A stretch of DNA of 64,000 nt from Achatina immaculata (Eukaryota > Mollusca > Gastropoda > Stylommatophora > Achatinidae), in NCBI GenBank assembly GCA_009760885.1, contig CM019707.1, positions 37,254,234 to 37,318,233 on the forward strand. Reading direction: 5' to 3'. The stretch's first letter is position 1; every line of letters begins with the position of its first letter. The position numbers and the translations under genes were made by a program. Positions 44,780-57,589 of this stretch are shown piece after piece. The notes under the pieces are model-generated. The model was not told the DNA's origin. It saw nothing but the letters and a program-made list of their open reading frames with translations, and made no database searches.

Positions 44780-45769
44780 ACAAACAAAAACATGATGTGT
44801 TGCTATTTTTGGATTGAAGGAACCGTTTCTTGGTTATGTTGTTGATCATTATTGTTATTATTATTCCTGGCAAGCTGGATTTTCTTAGCAGCTGGCTCTG
44901 GCAGGGCTGTGGAGACTTTGTTCGGGCCCAGGGGATAGTTACTATTGGACTCCATATTCAAGCACAAAAAAGGAGAGAAGAGTTATAGAGTTGCCCTGAT
45001 TCTCCCCCCCCCCCCATCCTTCTTATTTTAAGAAAATACGGGCCTAACACCGTATACCAAATATGCCGGAGTGGAAACGGGAATCTTATCTTACCTTACC
45101 TTTACGTTATTTTAAGTGCTTCTATTGCGTGACTGTGTTTAAAAAATGATACGAAAGGGTTATATCTACATAAAATCTACTGTCTGCTACTCTTGTCAGT
45201 TTTATGTCGTTGGAGGATCACACAAGCAATAGAGCAGAGACGCCGAGTTCCTCATGTGAAATACACAACCAGATTTAGTAAACAGCTGTACTCAGTCGTA
45301 TCGACTTGTAAGTCGATCTGAAAAGTAATAGTAAATTACGTAGATATGGCAGGAGGTAACGTAAATTGTATACATGTAGATAGAGGTGTATGGTACAGTT
45401 TTACAAAGCGATAGAGGGGATGAGAAAAGTGAGAAAAAACAAAAACTAAAATGAAAAACATGCAACATCCAATATTTCGGCGTGGGCCTTTTTCAAGGAT
45501 TACATACAAAAACAAACACAACATAAAAGAAGAAAAACGAAAATGAAGAACATGGCTTTGTGGCATCCCTCCTTGTACACAATACAACAGAATGCGCCCT
45601 AAAGACAAGGCTGGGAGACCACAAAGGAAAACAAACTGAACCAACCGGATGTTAGTGGCGGTGAAAGGGAGAGAACGATGAGGGTTGGGGGGGTGGAGAC
45701 GGGGCTCGGGAAAGAGATCAGGAGGCAATAAATATCTCAAGGCCGCTAGAGAAGAAGGTAGGGGGATGA
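44780..45769. other. 5' flank of RanBPM, unassigned
   Basis: Poly-C at 45004-45014 and a short SINE-like end at 45035-45115. No coding exon recognised. Confidence 0.5.
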
Positions 45770-45885
45770 CTCAGACATTTAGGAGATGGATGACTCACAT
45801 ATAAGAGAAGGATGGCTCAGACACATATGATAATGATGGCTCAGACATATAAGAGAAAGATGTCCCAGACACAGTGAGACATAGA
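45770..45885 (+). repeat. About 28-bp imperfect repeat, 4 units
   Basis: Units such as GGATGGCTCAGACACATATG and ATGGCTCAGACATATAAGAG. Confidence 0.7.
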
Positions 45886-46974
45886 GAGAGTATGATTTCA
45901 GACACGACAGTTAGAGTGTCAGTCATAACTGATAGGTAGAACCACGATTTGACATGCCTGGTTGTAGGACTAGAAGAACAATTGCTCCAGTCATGTAAAG
46001 TATAGTTGGCTTGTCCCATTTGGACACAGTTTGTGTAGAAATGAGGATCATGTTACTTGTCAGTTTTTTTTTTCAGATCTGAGGTTAAAAAAAAAGTTTG
46101 TTGTCAGTAGGAGGGGTTCTCCTACTAGTTAGCTCAGAACCTAGATGTGCAAGTGTTACAATGTTTTTCTGAAGATTGATTCAACTGTTTTGGGAACAGT
46201 GCGGTGACTCAGAAACGTAGATACGTCTTGAGTCATATTTTTCTTCCTATGGCAGGGTGACCCTAGCCGGAGCACATGGCATTATGTAATTTGTTATTGT
46301 CTGATTTTCTTGAGTCAATCCATCCTTCATCTCGCCATCCACATCTGATTCTCGTATTAAAGTTTCGGTGGTTCCTTGAAAACTACAAACCTGGAGACTC
46401 TGTTGTGGTAACATGTGTCCTGTATTGTGTCGTGGAATGTCAGGCTGGTTATCATTAGTCTTATGGTCAAGGACACCTTATACTACCAACGTGTGAGCTT
46501 GTTGAGAACCTGTGGTGTGCCGTTACTTTGAGTTTAGCCCAGTAACTGATTCCAATCCTTGGAATAGTTAACTTGAGCAGTAGAGAGAAGTTTAGATAAC
46601 ACTCACACACTTTCAGTAAAACACACAGCGCTCTGTTCTAGCTCTGCTGTGGAATACATCTATCATTCGTATCATGGACACTATTTTTAAAATCAGATGA
46701 AAAACTGTGTTGCTTCCCTTTATAAAAGTCCTCATAAGAGTTCTTGCCCCCACCTAACATAAGCGACCCGGGCCTAAGGCCGGTAATCTAAATCTAATAC
46801 AAGGACAGGTAACCCTAAACACAGCGGGTCACGTGATACTGGCCCCAGTGGTAAAATATAGTTCTAGTTACTTTTCATACTTCGTCCAGCCCAGCAGAAA
46901 CGCATCACCTGTAGGTCTGTTGGGGCGGTCTGCAAGATTTAAAACCAAAGCCTCATAGTGCAATCAGCGACCCA
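45886..46974. other. Intergenic, unassigned
   Basis: No gene or repeat family recognised. Confidence 0.5.
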
Positions 46975-47480
46975 TAGCTGGACATGCCGGCTTCAAGGAT
47001 GACGAGTCATAGCTGATCAAGACCTGTCCCACATTTACTCCCTTGGTATCCCTGGCAGCAGGCCTCTCCTGGCTAACGGGACAGAGATGGCTATAGTCTC
47101 AAGGTGGTGGAGCCTGCTAAAGAAGTATTGCACATTCCCTGCTTTTTTAGCTGCACACAGGGACTGAAGAACTTGTACTTACTTGTACTCGTATGAACTC
47201 CCTGTAACTGCGAGCTGCTGGTCTTTGCAGCCGATGCTGTAGAGATGTTGAGGCACAACATCGTATCGGCGTGGGAGGGGGTTATGGCGGCTATTTTTTC
47301 AGTCCCGGAGTACAGCTAAAAAGCAGGAGGTGTGCAATGCTTCTTTAGCAGACGCCACCACCATGGGGACTATGGCGATCCCTGCCCCGTTAGCCAGGCT
47401 AGGCCTGCTACTGGGGGTACCACAGAGAGGTGAAACAGGGTCTTGATCAGCTGTGGGTCGCTGATTGCCTTATCGAGCGT
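46975..47480. repeat. Inverted pair of family F copies
   Basis: 46975-47135 matches family F on the minus strand and 47205-47480 on the plus strand, pointing away from a short central spacer. Confidence 0.72.
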
Positions 47481-47619
47481 CTTAATCCCCCCCCCCCCCA
47501 AGGGACTGAAGAAACAGCTACCACACCCAGTTCCCAATCCGACACGAGACTGTGCCTCAACATCTCCCACGCATCGGCTGCAAAGGACACCAGCTCGCGA
47601 TTCCAGGGAGAAAATAGGA

Positions 47620-48740
47620 CAAGACAAAACAAGACAAGACATGACAAGACATGACAAGACAAGACATGACAAGACATGACAAGACAAGACATGACATGAC
47701 AAGACATGACAAGACAAGACAAGACATGACATGACAAGACAAGACATGACAAGACAAGACATGACAAGACAAGACATGACAAGACAAGACAAGACAAGAC
47801 AAGACATGACATGACAAGACATGACAAGACAAGACAAGACATGACAAGACAAGACAATACAATACAAGACAAGACATGACAAGACATGACAAGACAAGAC
47901 ATGACATGACATGACAAGACATGACAAGACAAGACATGACATGACATGACAAGACAAGACAGGATATGACAAGACAATACATGACATGACAAGACATGAC
48001 AAGACATGACAAGACAAGACATGACATGACAAGACATGACAAGGCATGACAATACAAGACATGACATGACAAGACATGAAAAGACATGACAAGACAAGAC
48101 ATGACATGACAAGACATGACAAGGCATGACAATACAAGACAAGACATGACAGGACATGACAAGACAAGACATGACAAGATATGACAAGACATGACAAGAC
48201 ATGACAAAACAAAACAAAACAAGATAAGCAAGACAAGACAAAACAAGACAAGACAAAACAAGATAAGACAAGACAAGATAAGACAAAACAGGACAAGACA
48301 AGACAAGACATGACAAGACAAGACATGACAGGACATGACAAGACAAGACATGACATGACATGACATGACATGACAAGACATGACAAGACAAGACAAGACA
48401 AGACATGACAAGACAAGACAAGACATGACGAGACAAGACATGACAATACAATACAAGACAAGACATGACAGGACATGATAAGACAAGACATGACAAGACA
48501 TATCAAGATATGACAAGACATGACAAGACAAGACAAGACAAAACAAAACAAGACAAAACAAAACAAAACAATATAAGCAAGACAAGACAAAACAAGACAA
48601 GACAAAACAAGACAAGACAAAACAAGACAAGACAAAACAAGACAAGACAAGACATGACAAGACAAGACAAGACAAGACAAAACAAAACAAGAAAGACAAG
48701 ACAAGATAAGGCAAAACAGAACAAAACAAGACAAACACAT
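47620..48740. repeat. 1.1-kb pentanucleotide array (AAGAC / ATGAC)
   Basis: About 220 pentamers, nearly all AAGAC or ATGAC with some AAAAC, in irregular order. Because a 5-bp period never meets a stop on the minus strand, frames of 456, 401 and 349 codons appear there (a Leu-Ser-Cys-Leu-Val repeat); these are not genes. Confidence 0.97.
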
Positions 48741-49065
48741 GCTCTACCTTGTATACAAACATTTTTCTCTAGTCCACTCGTTAATGTTATTAATTTCATT
48801 AAAAATTGCTCTGTTTGCCGCCCTTGTTTGTAGCAATACGCTTCACAGAAAGACTTAAGTTGAATGTAGCCACAAAAAGCTTGGTGTGTTTTCTATTACT
48901 GGAAGATGTTCAAAGTCTCACGTCTTGCAGAATTTCTAATTCATTTTCTCGTCACAATTTCCATTTTTAGTTTTGTAAATTTCACTTTCTAGTTCAGCAG
49001 CGGGCGTCCCAGGACAACGCTGACCTTGGAATTCCTGAGAAAAAGAGTTAATGAAGTATCAACAT
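48741..49065. other. Intergenic, unassigned
   Basis: No feature supported. Confidence 0.5.
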
Positions 49066-49069
49066 AACA

Positions 49070-49191
49070 TCTTCATGTCTGTCTGTTTGTCTGCCTGCCT
49101 GTCTGTCTGCCTGCCTGTCTGTCAGTCTGTCTGTCTGTCTGCCTGCCTGCCTGTCTGCCTGCCTGCCTGCCTGTCTGTATGCCTGCCTGCC

Positions 49192-49235
<44 letters not shown>
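49070..49235 (+). repeat. (TGTC/TGCC)n microsatellite
   Basis: Mixed TGTCTGCC units, ending as pure (TGTC)n. Confidence 0.95.
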
Positions 49236-49369
49236 AACAGTTACAAAGAGGTAAACATAATGAATATACTCAACCCTTTTCTTGTTCACAGAAAACTTCC
49301 AAAAGCTGTAGTGAATTCTCTTCCCTTGGTCGCCTCATTTACGTTCTGGCGAATGTGGCGTAGTTTGCT

Positions 49370-49654
49370 GTCGAAGGGAGAGAGACAGAGAGAGGATAGA
49401 CAAAGAGAGACAGAGAGAGGAAGAGAGAGGCAGAGAGACACATTGAGAAAGGGAGGGAGAGAGAGAGAGAAAGAGAAGAGAAACAGAAAGAGACAGAGGT
49501 GAACACAGAGAGAGAGAGAGAGAGAGGAAGAAAGAGAGAGAAAGACAGTGAGTGGACAGGAGAGACAGAGAGAGGGAGAGAGAGAATAAGAGGAACGGAA
49601 AGAGAGAGTAATTGAAGGAGAGACAGAGAAAGAGACAGACAAGAGAAAGGGAAA

Positions 49655-49697
<43 letters not shown>
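49370..49697 (+). repeat. GA-rich microsatellite region
   Basis: Polypurine GAGAGA/CAGAGA runs, ending in pure (GA)n. Confidence 0.95.
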
Positions 49698-49700
<3 letters not shown>

Positions 49701-50144
49701 ATATAAACGCTTCTAAGAAATCCAGAAAAAACACAGTATTTAAAATATAGTCCTTTTTTTTCATCATTTGGAACGTTATGACATGTGCATGCTTAAGAAA
49801 GCCACCATTTATTGCGACATGTCTGCTAATCTCTAGTTTACTGATACAGTCGTTATTTCTTTCAAGAAGAGACTAAAAGCAATGAGAAATATGAAAGAAC
49901 TGAACTACTTTACTAGTAAATATAACAATTTCAGAACCAAAACAGAATTTGTCGCTTCCAGTTACATGTAAGGGAGATAGCTCTTGGAAAGTTTGTAACA
50001 AGATAAGGGAGGTAAGTTATTGAAACAGCGGTTTTTCTTAACGTGACGCTAGTGTAGGGGACATAACCAACGAAATTTAAATTAGAAAACTACACAAAGG
50101 TCGCAATTGGTTGTGGTGGTTTCAAAAATAAAATAGATTAGTTA
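49698..50144. other. Intergenic, unassigned
   Basis: No feature supported. Confidence 0.5.
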
Positions 50145-50146
50145 TA

Positions 50147-50936
50147 CGAGGGGAAGTCACTAAGTATCTCGCAAATGCCTGTTACAAACAAACAAACAAA
50201 CAAAAAAAAAAAAAAATGCGACAGTAATTTGAAAACTTTAAATTTTTGAGCCTACATTATCCCCCTATTTCTCAACGTAATCGCCACCAACATTGACACA
50301 TTTGTCCCATCGTGTAGTCAGTGATGCAATACTCATGGCGTAAAAATCGGAGTCTCATTTCTGAACCATTTTTTTTGTTACTTCTGTTTCCACCTCTTCG
50401 TCACTCGAGAATCTTCTCCCGCCAAGGTGGTTTTTCAATGGACCAAACAGGTGAAAATCACTTGGAGCTAAGTCAGGACTATAGGGTGGATGTTACTCGT
50501 CTATCAGCTCTGATAATCTCATTCACACGTTGCACAGTCGCTTCTGTTGCACTCTGAACAGGACGGCCAAGTCGGACTTTGTCAACAATTTCGGTGCATC
50601 CCTGAGAAAATTATTTTACCCAGTTATAGACCGCTTTACGTGATAAAAACTTTTCAGCATAAACTGTAATCTTTTCCTTATGAATGTCCTCAACTGAATG
50701 TCCTTTAACCCACAAAAATCGCACTACACTTCTCTGTTCTTCGTTAGTACACACTAACAGTTGGATAGCCATTTTGTTATTGCTTTGCGCATGCGCACGT
50801 AACTCCCAGCGCCCCCCTACATACAACTATTATAAAGTTGGATGATAGTACTATCTAAGGATATATTTAAATACTACCTGATAACTGCCACTGATAAAAT
50901 ATTTCAATTTGCGAGTTACTTAGTGACTTCCCCTCG
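50147..50936 (-). mobile_element. Internally deleted mariner with intact ends (790 bp)
   Basis: 29-bp inverted ends starting CGAGGGGAAGTCACTAAGTA with one mismatch, flanked by TA at 50145-50146 and 50937-50938. The sharp ends suggest a fairly young copy. Confidence 0.95.
50290..50826 (-). pseudogene. Mariner transposase, internal deletion
   Basis: The N-terminal part at 50826-50540 (EEQRSVVRFLWVKGHSVEDI and a C-terminal GRPVQSATEATVQRVNEI) is joined near 50515 to the C-terminal part (HPPYSPDLAPSDFHLFGPLK). The middle with the first two catalytic acidic residues is missing and the join is out of frame. Only the DLAPSD motif remains of the catalytic triad. Confidence 0.9.
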
Positions 50937-51347
50937 TAAAAATCAGCGATTGAAAAAAAGGAAACTAGAGCGGATACTACATCTTTATTGCTAAATAATT
51001 TTGCGCTGTGTCCACTTGTAAGCATGATTAACGGGGATATTGAATAGAGATTAATACTTTCATATGTTGTCTCCCTCCTTATATTGACTCATCACGTGTA
51101 CCCTCCTATATTCACGCTAAGGTTCAGTTTCTATAGTCTTTTCCGTCGGTACCTTTAATGTTCCAGGTACTTTTACAAGTTATTGTACTGTTTTTACGGT
51201 AAAATGCTGTCTCAGTTTCCGTTCATCAGATACACCCCCCCCCCCCCCCCAACATTCACAGCAATCGCATCGTTGTCTTTATTCATACATAAACTCACAA
51301 CATTTCACTTACTGTCTTTAATCATCTCTCTCTCTCTCTCTCTCTGA

Positions 51348-52105
51348 ACCTTAAGTGCCCAGGGCACATGGGGCTTCCGCAAGGGTTTTCCACAAATGCC
51401 TGTCCTTCGCCTTTTTTTCTGCTCTTGCCCAGGTGAGCCCTCTATTGCTCAACATCCTTTCTGTTGTTCTTCTCCATGTCTCTTTTGGTCTACCCTTACT
51501 TCTGTTCCCCTGTGGTGTCCATCTTAGTGCTATTTTTGGTAGTGAGTTGTCAGTCATTCGGAACACGTGTCCCAACCATCGCCAGCGTCTTTCCTCAGTA
51601 ATTGTTGTCAGTGGTTTCATCTGCATTTCTGCTAATAAGATGTTATTTCTTATGGTGTTTGGCCAAAATATTTATAATTCTTCGCAAACATTTAGTCTGG
51701 AAAGAATTCAACTTGTTTTCTATGGTTTTGGTGATTTTCCAGCATTCACTTCCATATAGTAGTACACTTAGAACATTACTCTTAAATATCCTGAGGTTCA
51801 TATTTATGCTTAGTTTTTTTTTATTTCCATATAGTCTGCAGCATTGCAAAAGCCTGGTTTGCTCTAGTAAGTCTGCTGTTGATGTCCTCTGTGCTGTCTC
51901 CATTTTCTACTACTCTGCTGCCAAAGTATACAAATTCGTTGACCTCCTCCACTAACTTGTTATCTACTCTGAGTACATTTCTGTTGTTCACATTTTGCTT
52001 CATTAACTTTGTCTTTCCTACGTTGATCTTTAGTCCTATGTTGTTTGCATTCTGAGTTAGCTTGTTTATTTTATCTTGCATATCTTTGTGGTCTTTAATC
52101 ATAGA
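51348..52105 (-). mobile_element. LINE family B 3' half
   Basis: Minus strand, in order and across frames: NANNIGLKINVGKTKLM (post-FADD RT region), [63 protein letters not shown]. Ends at GGGCACTTAAGGTTC followed by (AG)n. Confidence 0.9.
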
Positions 52106-52109
52106 TATT

Positions 52110-53045
52110 CATAATTACATTCACAACATTCACTTTTGTTGTCGTTATTCATGGGCACATTCACATAATTCACTTTACTGTCTTCTTTCATAGGTTTATA
52201 GCATTCACATTACTGTTCACATTCATAGGTAAATCCACAAGATTCACTTTATTAACTCACAAGTAGATTCACAGCAACCATTCACAAGCTGTTTTGCACA
52301 GCAACTGAGGAAGCCAAAGATGACTAACCAAGGCCAAGAAATATCAAGGGAGTGGAGCTTTTGAAGTAGTATCACCACTTTTAAGTGATGACAAGTTACC
52401 GAGATTCTGTGTGCTACTGCTTTATGAGTTTAAGTGGAGTAAGTTATAGTAAATTTGACTGTTGAATCTGATAGTATAAGCGATTGTTTCTTTGGTATAC
52501 GCTGAGAAACGAACACAACCAGGCACACAACTCCAACTTAGAACACAGCAGCACAGTATGAAAACCTCTGACATTTCCCAGACAAAACTACAGACAACAT
52601 CGTGTAGTGGCTTGACAAGATGTGAAGTACAAAACAAGTTTCATTAATGAGTACTAATGATAGGTGACATGAGATGAAGAATGTCAATTAACAATATATA
52701 CAGTTAGGGTCCACCCCCGCCAAGACAGAAGTTTGCTATATGGGAAGTGAGTGATCTACATTCACACCCAGACAAACAGCAATCTAACAACATGATACAC
52801 TTTGCTGGCATACGCTGTCATATAGGACACTAAACAATGTTCTGTAGAACTTTTGATCCGTTACATGTGAAATAATTGTTATCATTATCTAACATCCTTT
52901 CCTTTATCTGTAGAAGGGGTGGGGGCATCGCAACAAAAAACGTAATTATCTTAAAGAACACTGCAGCGTTCCGGATGGGGAGTAGGTTAAACTTGCATGA
53001 TGTCTGGTTTACTGGCCGAGATTTCTGAGTAGACACTTCAGAACA
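52110..53045. other. Intergenic with CATTCACA-like short repeats
   Basis: Loose repeats around TTCACTTTACTGTC up to about 52280. No gene seen. Confidence 0.5.
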
Positions 53046-53049
53046 ATGT

Positions 53050-53088
53050 CTTTTCTTCTTCTTCTTCTTCTTCTTCTTCTTCTTCTTC
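53050..53088. repeat. (TTC)n microsatellite
   Basis: About 13 triplets. Confidence 0.95.
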
Positions 53089-53336
53089 GTAGCTTTGATA
53101 TTCGGAAGGAGAAGAAATGTGAACATGCTTCTATCATTTGTTAGAATTTTGTTTTAATTATTCATTTTCTCTTTTTGTTATATAGAAGAAGAATTTGTGA
53201 TGTAAGTAATGAAAGATAATTATCGGTTCCTGAACTTTATTTAATTGATCTGAGAGCTCTGTAAGAGTGAACATGTTTGATATGAAGGTGAGTACCAGGT
53301 AAATTTGTTTCAGCGCGCAATGAATGTCTCTTTGTT

Positions 53337-53793
53337 CTATGAAGAAAGAGAGAGGGGGAGAGAGGGGGGACTGAGAAAGAGAGAGAGGAGAGAGAGAAGG
53401 ACTGAGAAAGAGAGAGAGAGACGGACTGAGAGAGAGAGGAGAGAGAGACGGACTGAGAAAGAGAGAGAGGAGAGAGAGAAGGACTGAGAAAGAAAGAGAG
53501 AGAGAGAGACAGTGAGCAGACGGGAGAGAGACAGAGAGAGAGGGGGATGAGAGAGACGGAAAGAGAGAGTGATAGAGGGAGGGGAAAAGACAGAGAAAGA
53601 AACAGACAGACAACAGGAAAGGGAGTGAGGGAGAGAGAGGAACAGAAGGAGAAACAGATTGAGAAAGAGAGAGGCAGCGAGCAGACGGGAGAGAGACACA
53701 GAGAGAGAGAGAGTTAATGAGAGGGATGGAAGGAGAGAGTGACTGAGGGAGAGAGAAAGACAGAGAAAGAAACAGACAGATAACAAGAAAGGG

Positions 53794-53865
<72 letters not shown>
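53337..53865 (+). repeat. GA-rich region ending in (GATA)n
   Basis: Polypurine GAGAGA/ACAGAGA, with about 19 GATA units from 53787. Confidence 0.95.
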
Positions 53866-54750
53866 CCCTGTATATGGTGCAGGTCTGTAGTATGGGTCCA
53901 GGAATCTGAGGCCGTTTTGACCCACCCATTGGCCTGTTGGCACAGCTTTTATTTTGTGGAAACGATCGTAGAGTCTGCTGTGTCCAGGTAGTACCTAGTA
54001 TGTTATACCTTCATAACCACTTTGGCCTCTTGAATGTGATAGTACAATATTTTACTGTTACATGTTATATAATCTTCACCTGCAACATAAACACCAGTAT
54101 GTGGTTCGTGAGCTATATCTTTCCTAACGGAGACCGAAGGAACCAATGCTCTGTGCATTCTACGTTTTACATTTAGAAATGTGATACAAGAATATACATA
54201 GAGCTGACAATGAATGTGACAATTTTAAAGTTAGAACTGTGACACAAAGCTAGAAACCTGCCTATATCTGGCATTATATGTGACAGTTTTAAAATTAGAA
54301 CTGTGATACAAAAACCTACCTGTATCTAACATGAACTTACAGAGCAGAAATGTTAGGATTTTGAAGAAGGAAGATGTACTATTCCTGTATAAAGACTTGT
54401 GTAAAAACTGTTTTATATTTTGTTTTGAAAATGATCTATCTATATCGGTGTTTGTCAGCTGGGGTACTGGGGTAATGGGATCATGGGGTATTTCGGCGGA
54501 AGGTTGCAAAAGTATCGGAAGGAGACTGTTGTTAAACCCACCCGCCAAGTTTTATTTATTTGTTTGTTTTTGTATCTCAAAATATTTCTTTAATTTTGTT
54601 GTCAAATCTGTCGACGTTTCAGATAAATGGGGTAATGGATTTGGTATGCTCTGTGCATAGAAATAAGAATAAACGATCAAGATCAGTGTAGAGAACTGGA
54701 CCCAACATGGCGAAAGAAATCAAGGCAGAAGTTGGGGTACGTGGTGACCA
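53866..54750. other. Intergenic with two diverged about 60-bp repeats
   Basis: At 54205-54330 a block (TTTTAAA.TTAGAACTGTGA) occurs twice. No gene seen. Confidence 0.5.
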
Positions 54751-54754
54751 ACTT

Positions 54755-55850
54755 TAAGATGGAGCTACAGAAGTGGCGGGGAGGTAACATGGAGCTATAG
54801 AAGTGGCAGAGAAGTAAGATGGAACCACAGAAGTGGCAGAGAGGTAAGATGGAACTACAGAAGTGGCGGGGAGGTAAGATGGAACTACAGAAGTGGCGGG
54901 GAGGTAAGATGGAGCTACAGAAGTGGCGGGGAGGTAAGATGGAACTACAGAAGTGGCGGGGAGGTAAGATGGAGCTACAGAAATGGCGGGGAGGTAAGAT
55001 GGAACTACAGAAGTGGCGGGGAGGTAAGATGGAACTACAGAAGTGGCGGGGAGGTAAGATGGAACTACAAAAGTGGCAGGGAGGTAAGATGGAACTACAG
55101 AAGTGGCGGGGAGGTAAGATGGAACTACAGAAGTGGCGGGGAGGTAAGATGTAATTACAGAAGTGGTGGGGTGGTAAGATGGAACTACAGAAGTGGCGAG
55201 ATGGTAAGATGGAGGTACAGAAGTGGCGGGGTGGTAAGATCGAGGTACAGAAGTGGCGGGATAGTAAGATGGAGGTACAGAAATGGCGGGGAGGTAAGAT
55301 GGAACTACAGAAGTGGCGGGGAGGTAAGATGGAGCTACAGAAGTGGCGGGGAAGTAAGATGGAACTACAAAAGTGGCGGGGAGGTAAGATGGAACTACAG
55401 AAGTGGCGGGGAGGTAAGATGGAACTACAGAAGTGGCAGGGAGGTAAGATGGAGCTACAGAAGTGGCGGGGAGGTAAGATGGAACTACAGAAGTGGCGGG
55501 GAGGTAAGATTGAGCTACAGAAGTGGCGGGGAGGTAAGATGGAACTAAAGAAGTGACAGAGAGGTAAGATGGAGCTACAGAAGTGGCGGGGAGGTAAGAT
55601 GGAACTACAGAAGTGGCGGGGAGGTAAGATGGAACTACAGAAGTGGCGGGGAGGTAAGATGGAACTAAAGAAGTGACAGAGAGGTAAGATGGAGCTACAG
55701 AAGTGGCGGGGTGGTAAGACGGAACTACAGAAGTGGCGGGGAGATAAGATGTAACTTCAGAAGAGGCGGGGAGATAATATGGAACTACAGAACTGATGGG
55801 GTGGTAAGATGGAACTATAGAAATGACGGGGAGGTAAGATGGGATAATGA
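54755..55850 (+). repeat. 30-bp minisatellite, about 36 units
   Basis: Unit GAGGTAAGATGGAACTACAG plus AAGTGGCGGG, mostly exact 30-bp spacing from 54781. Each unit includes the donor-like AGGTAAG. Open in frame as a 10-residue repeat (MELQKWRGGK). Confidence 0.96.
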
Positions 55851-55854
55851 AAGC

Positions 55855-57365
55855 AGGCTGATGACCTGACGAAATGGAGAGTTTTTTATATTCTACTTAA
55901 TGTACACCAGGCCAGACGATGCCTGATAATGATGACGACGACGATAATGATGACAAATGAAGATGGAAAGATACTTTTCTTCCAAATTCTGTAATTTGGT
56001 TTCTCTCTTAAGGCGACATGTGTGCTATCACTCTAAGCCTATCTGGTGTAATAACACTGCCTGTATGTCACTCGTTCTTCTATACACAGAAGAAACTGCT
56101 TTGACATACAGTGGATTACCTCCCCATGCTCTGTAACAGCCGGATCAGAAGACATCTCTTTGCAGGACTTTTTTTTTTTTTAAAATTGATTTTCCGATTC
56201 CCTCCTTGCAGTTTGTCAGCATGAGATGGCTTGTCGCTTGTTTATCGCGTATTATCATACAAACACGGGCCACACTCACACAAACTCCGACAGCGGTTGA
56301 CACAGTATGTAGGTTTGATGTCAAGGTGAGTACTATATAACCTTGTTTCAGTGGGCAATGAAAGTCTCTGTCTCTCTGTTTTACTGGAAACGGACTGATA
56401 TTCTCTTTTAGAGTTATCTTGAGGATCATTTATAGTTTTATGGCGTATCTGAAAAGCTAACATTTTCTGGAGAATCAGAAGAGCTGAGCATCTTTTCTAA
56501 ATTCAAATAAGGAACACTCAGTCAAGCCAGTAAGAGGAGGTAGAAGGGGAGCAGGAAAGATGAGGTAAATTTAAATTTGAACCCAAAATCGCAACCAGTA
56601 TGCCAGGGTTTGTAACTTTACTTATAAACATGACTCTCGGGTCTGCGTGGTGCACTTCTCTATAGAGGGTCGAGACAGCAACATTTCCATTAAGATAAAA
56701 TATTCTGGACTTTTCCCAACCCGTGGCTAATAAAGAATAGAATATGGGACAATATGGGACACGTGTTTTAAAAATAAACGATATTTAGGCGCCACAACAG
56801 ATGTAATACGATTTCCGAGGGGGGGGGGGGCCAATTAGTAAAATACTGGACTGTCCTGCATAATATGGGACAGCTGGTCACTTTATACGTTGTTATATTC
56901 TATTCTTCCAATCAGAATCTCACAGAAGAAACTCATAAAAATGAACATTCGTAGAACAAATGAAGACTGTTTGCTCATTATGTCCATGTATACCTTACAT
57001 TTGTAAAAAAAAATCTCATTTGTAAGCTTATATTTACAATAACCGTTTTCATGTAGGGTACAAAAGATGGTTTCAGAGCAGTCAGATGTGACAGTCATTT
57101 TTCCCGTGACTGATTCTGCTAATTTGTTATAGATTAATCGCCAGAATACGAAAAAAAAAAGAAAATCAACAATCATTCTTTTGTTAAGATCCAGCTTCAT
57201 TATATCTGCTTATCTCTGCCCTTAACTTTTCTCTTCGAATGGCGCCAGTGTTAGCAGAATATCTCACCGCTAGACATGGTCTTTGGCCAGTTCTCCACGT
57301 GAGTTAGTCTCAAAACATGAAATCATTAGACGTGCTGGTCATGTCAGTGTTGGTTAAATGAAAAT
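55855..57365. other. Intergenic, unassigned
   Basis: Poly-G at 56819-56830; nothing else supported. Confidence 0.5.
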
Positions 57366-57424
57366 GATGATAATGACGACGACGATGATGATGATGATGA
57401 TGACGATGATGATGATGATGATGA
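57366..57424. repeat. (GAT/GAC)n microsatellite
   Basis: Mixed ATGATG and ACGACG triplets. Confidence 0.9.
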
Positions 57425-57589
57425 ATCATTAGATTTTAAGAGTTATTTACTAGCTTTATCTCGCGTGAATCTTCTTCTTCCTCGGAGTTCGCCATCAAAA
57501 TAGCGTTGGCTGCTTTGTGTCAGAGTTGCGCGCCTTTTGGCCCAGCGCACCCCACTTCGGTTTGGCGTATTCTAAATACCAGGCTCACT

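Noticed and set aside
47370..48762. Three long minus-strand frames (456, 401 and 349 codons), Cys/Leu/Ser-rich
   Set aside because: They are the same pentanucleotide array read in different frames; a 5-bp repeat without stops is open whatever the frame. No start context, domain or exon structure.
54819..55556. Repeat protein MELQKWRGGK with more than 20 units
   Set aside because: A 30-bp minisatellite is open by its period alone. Several frames are open at once and the array has in-array stops and indels.
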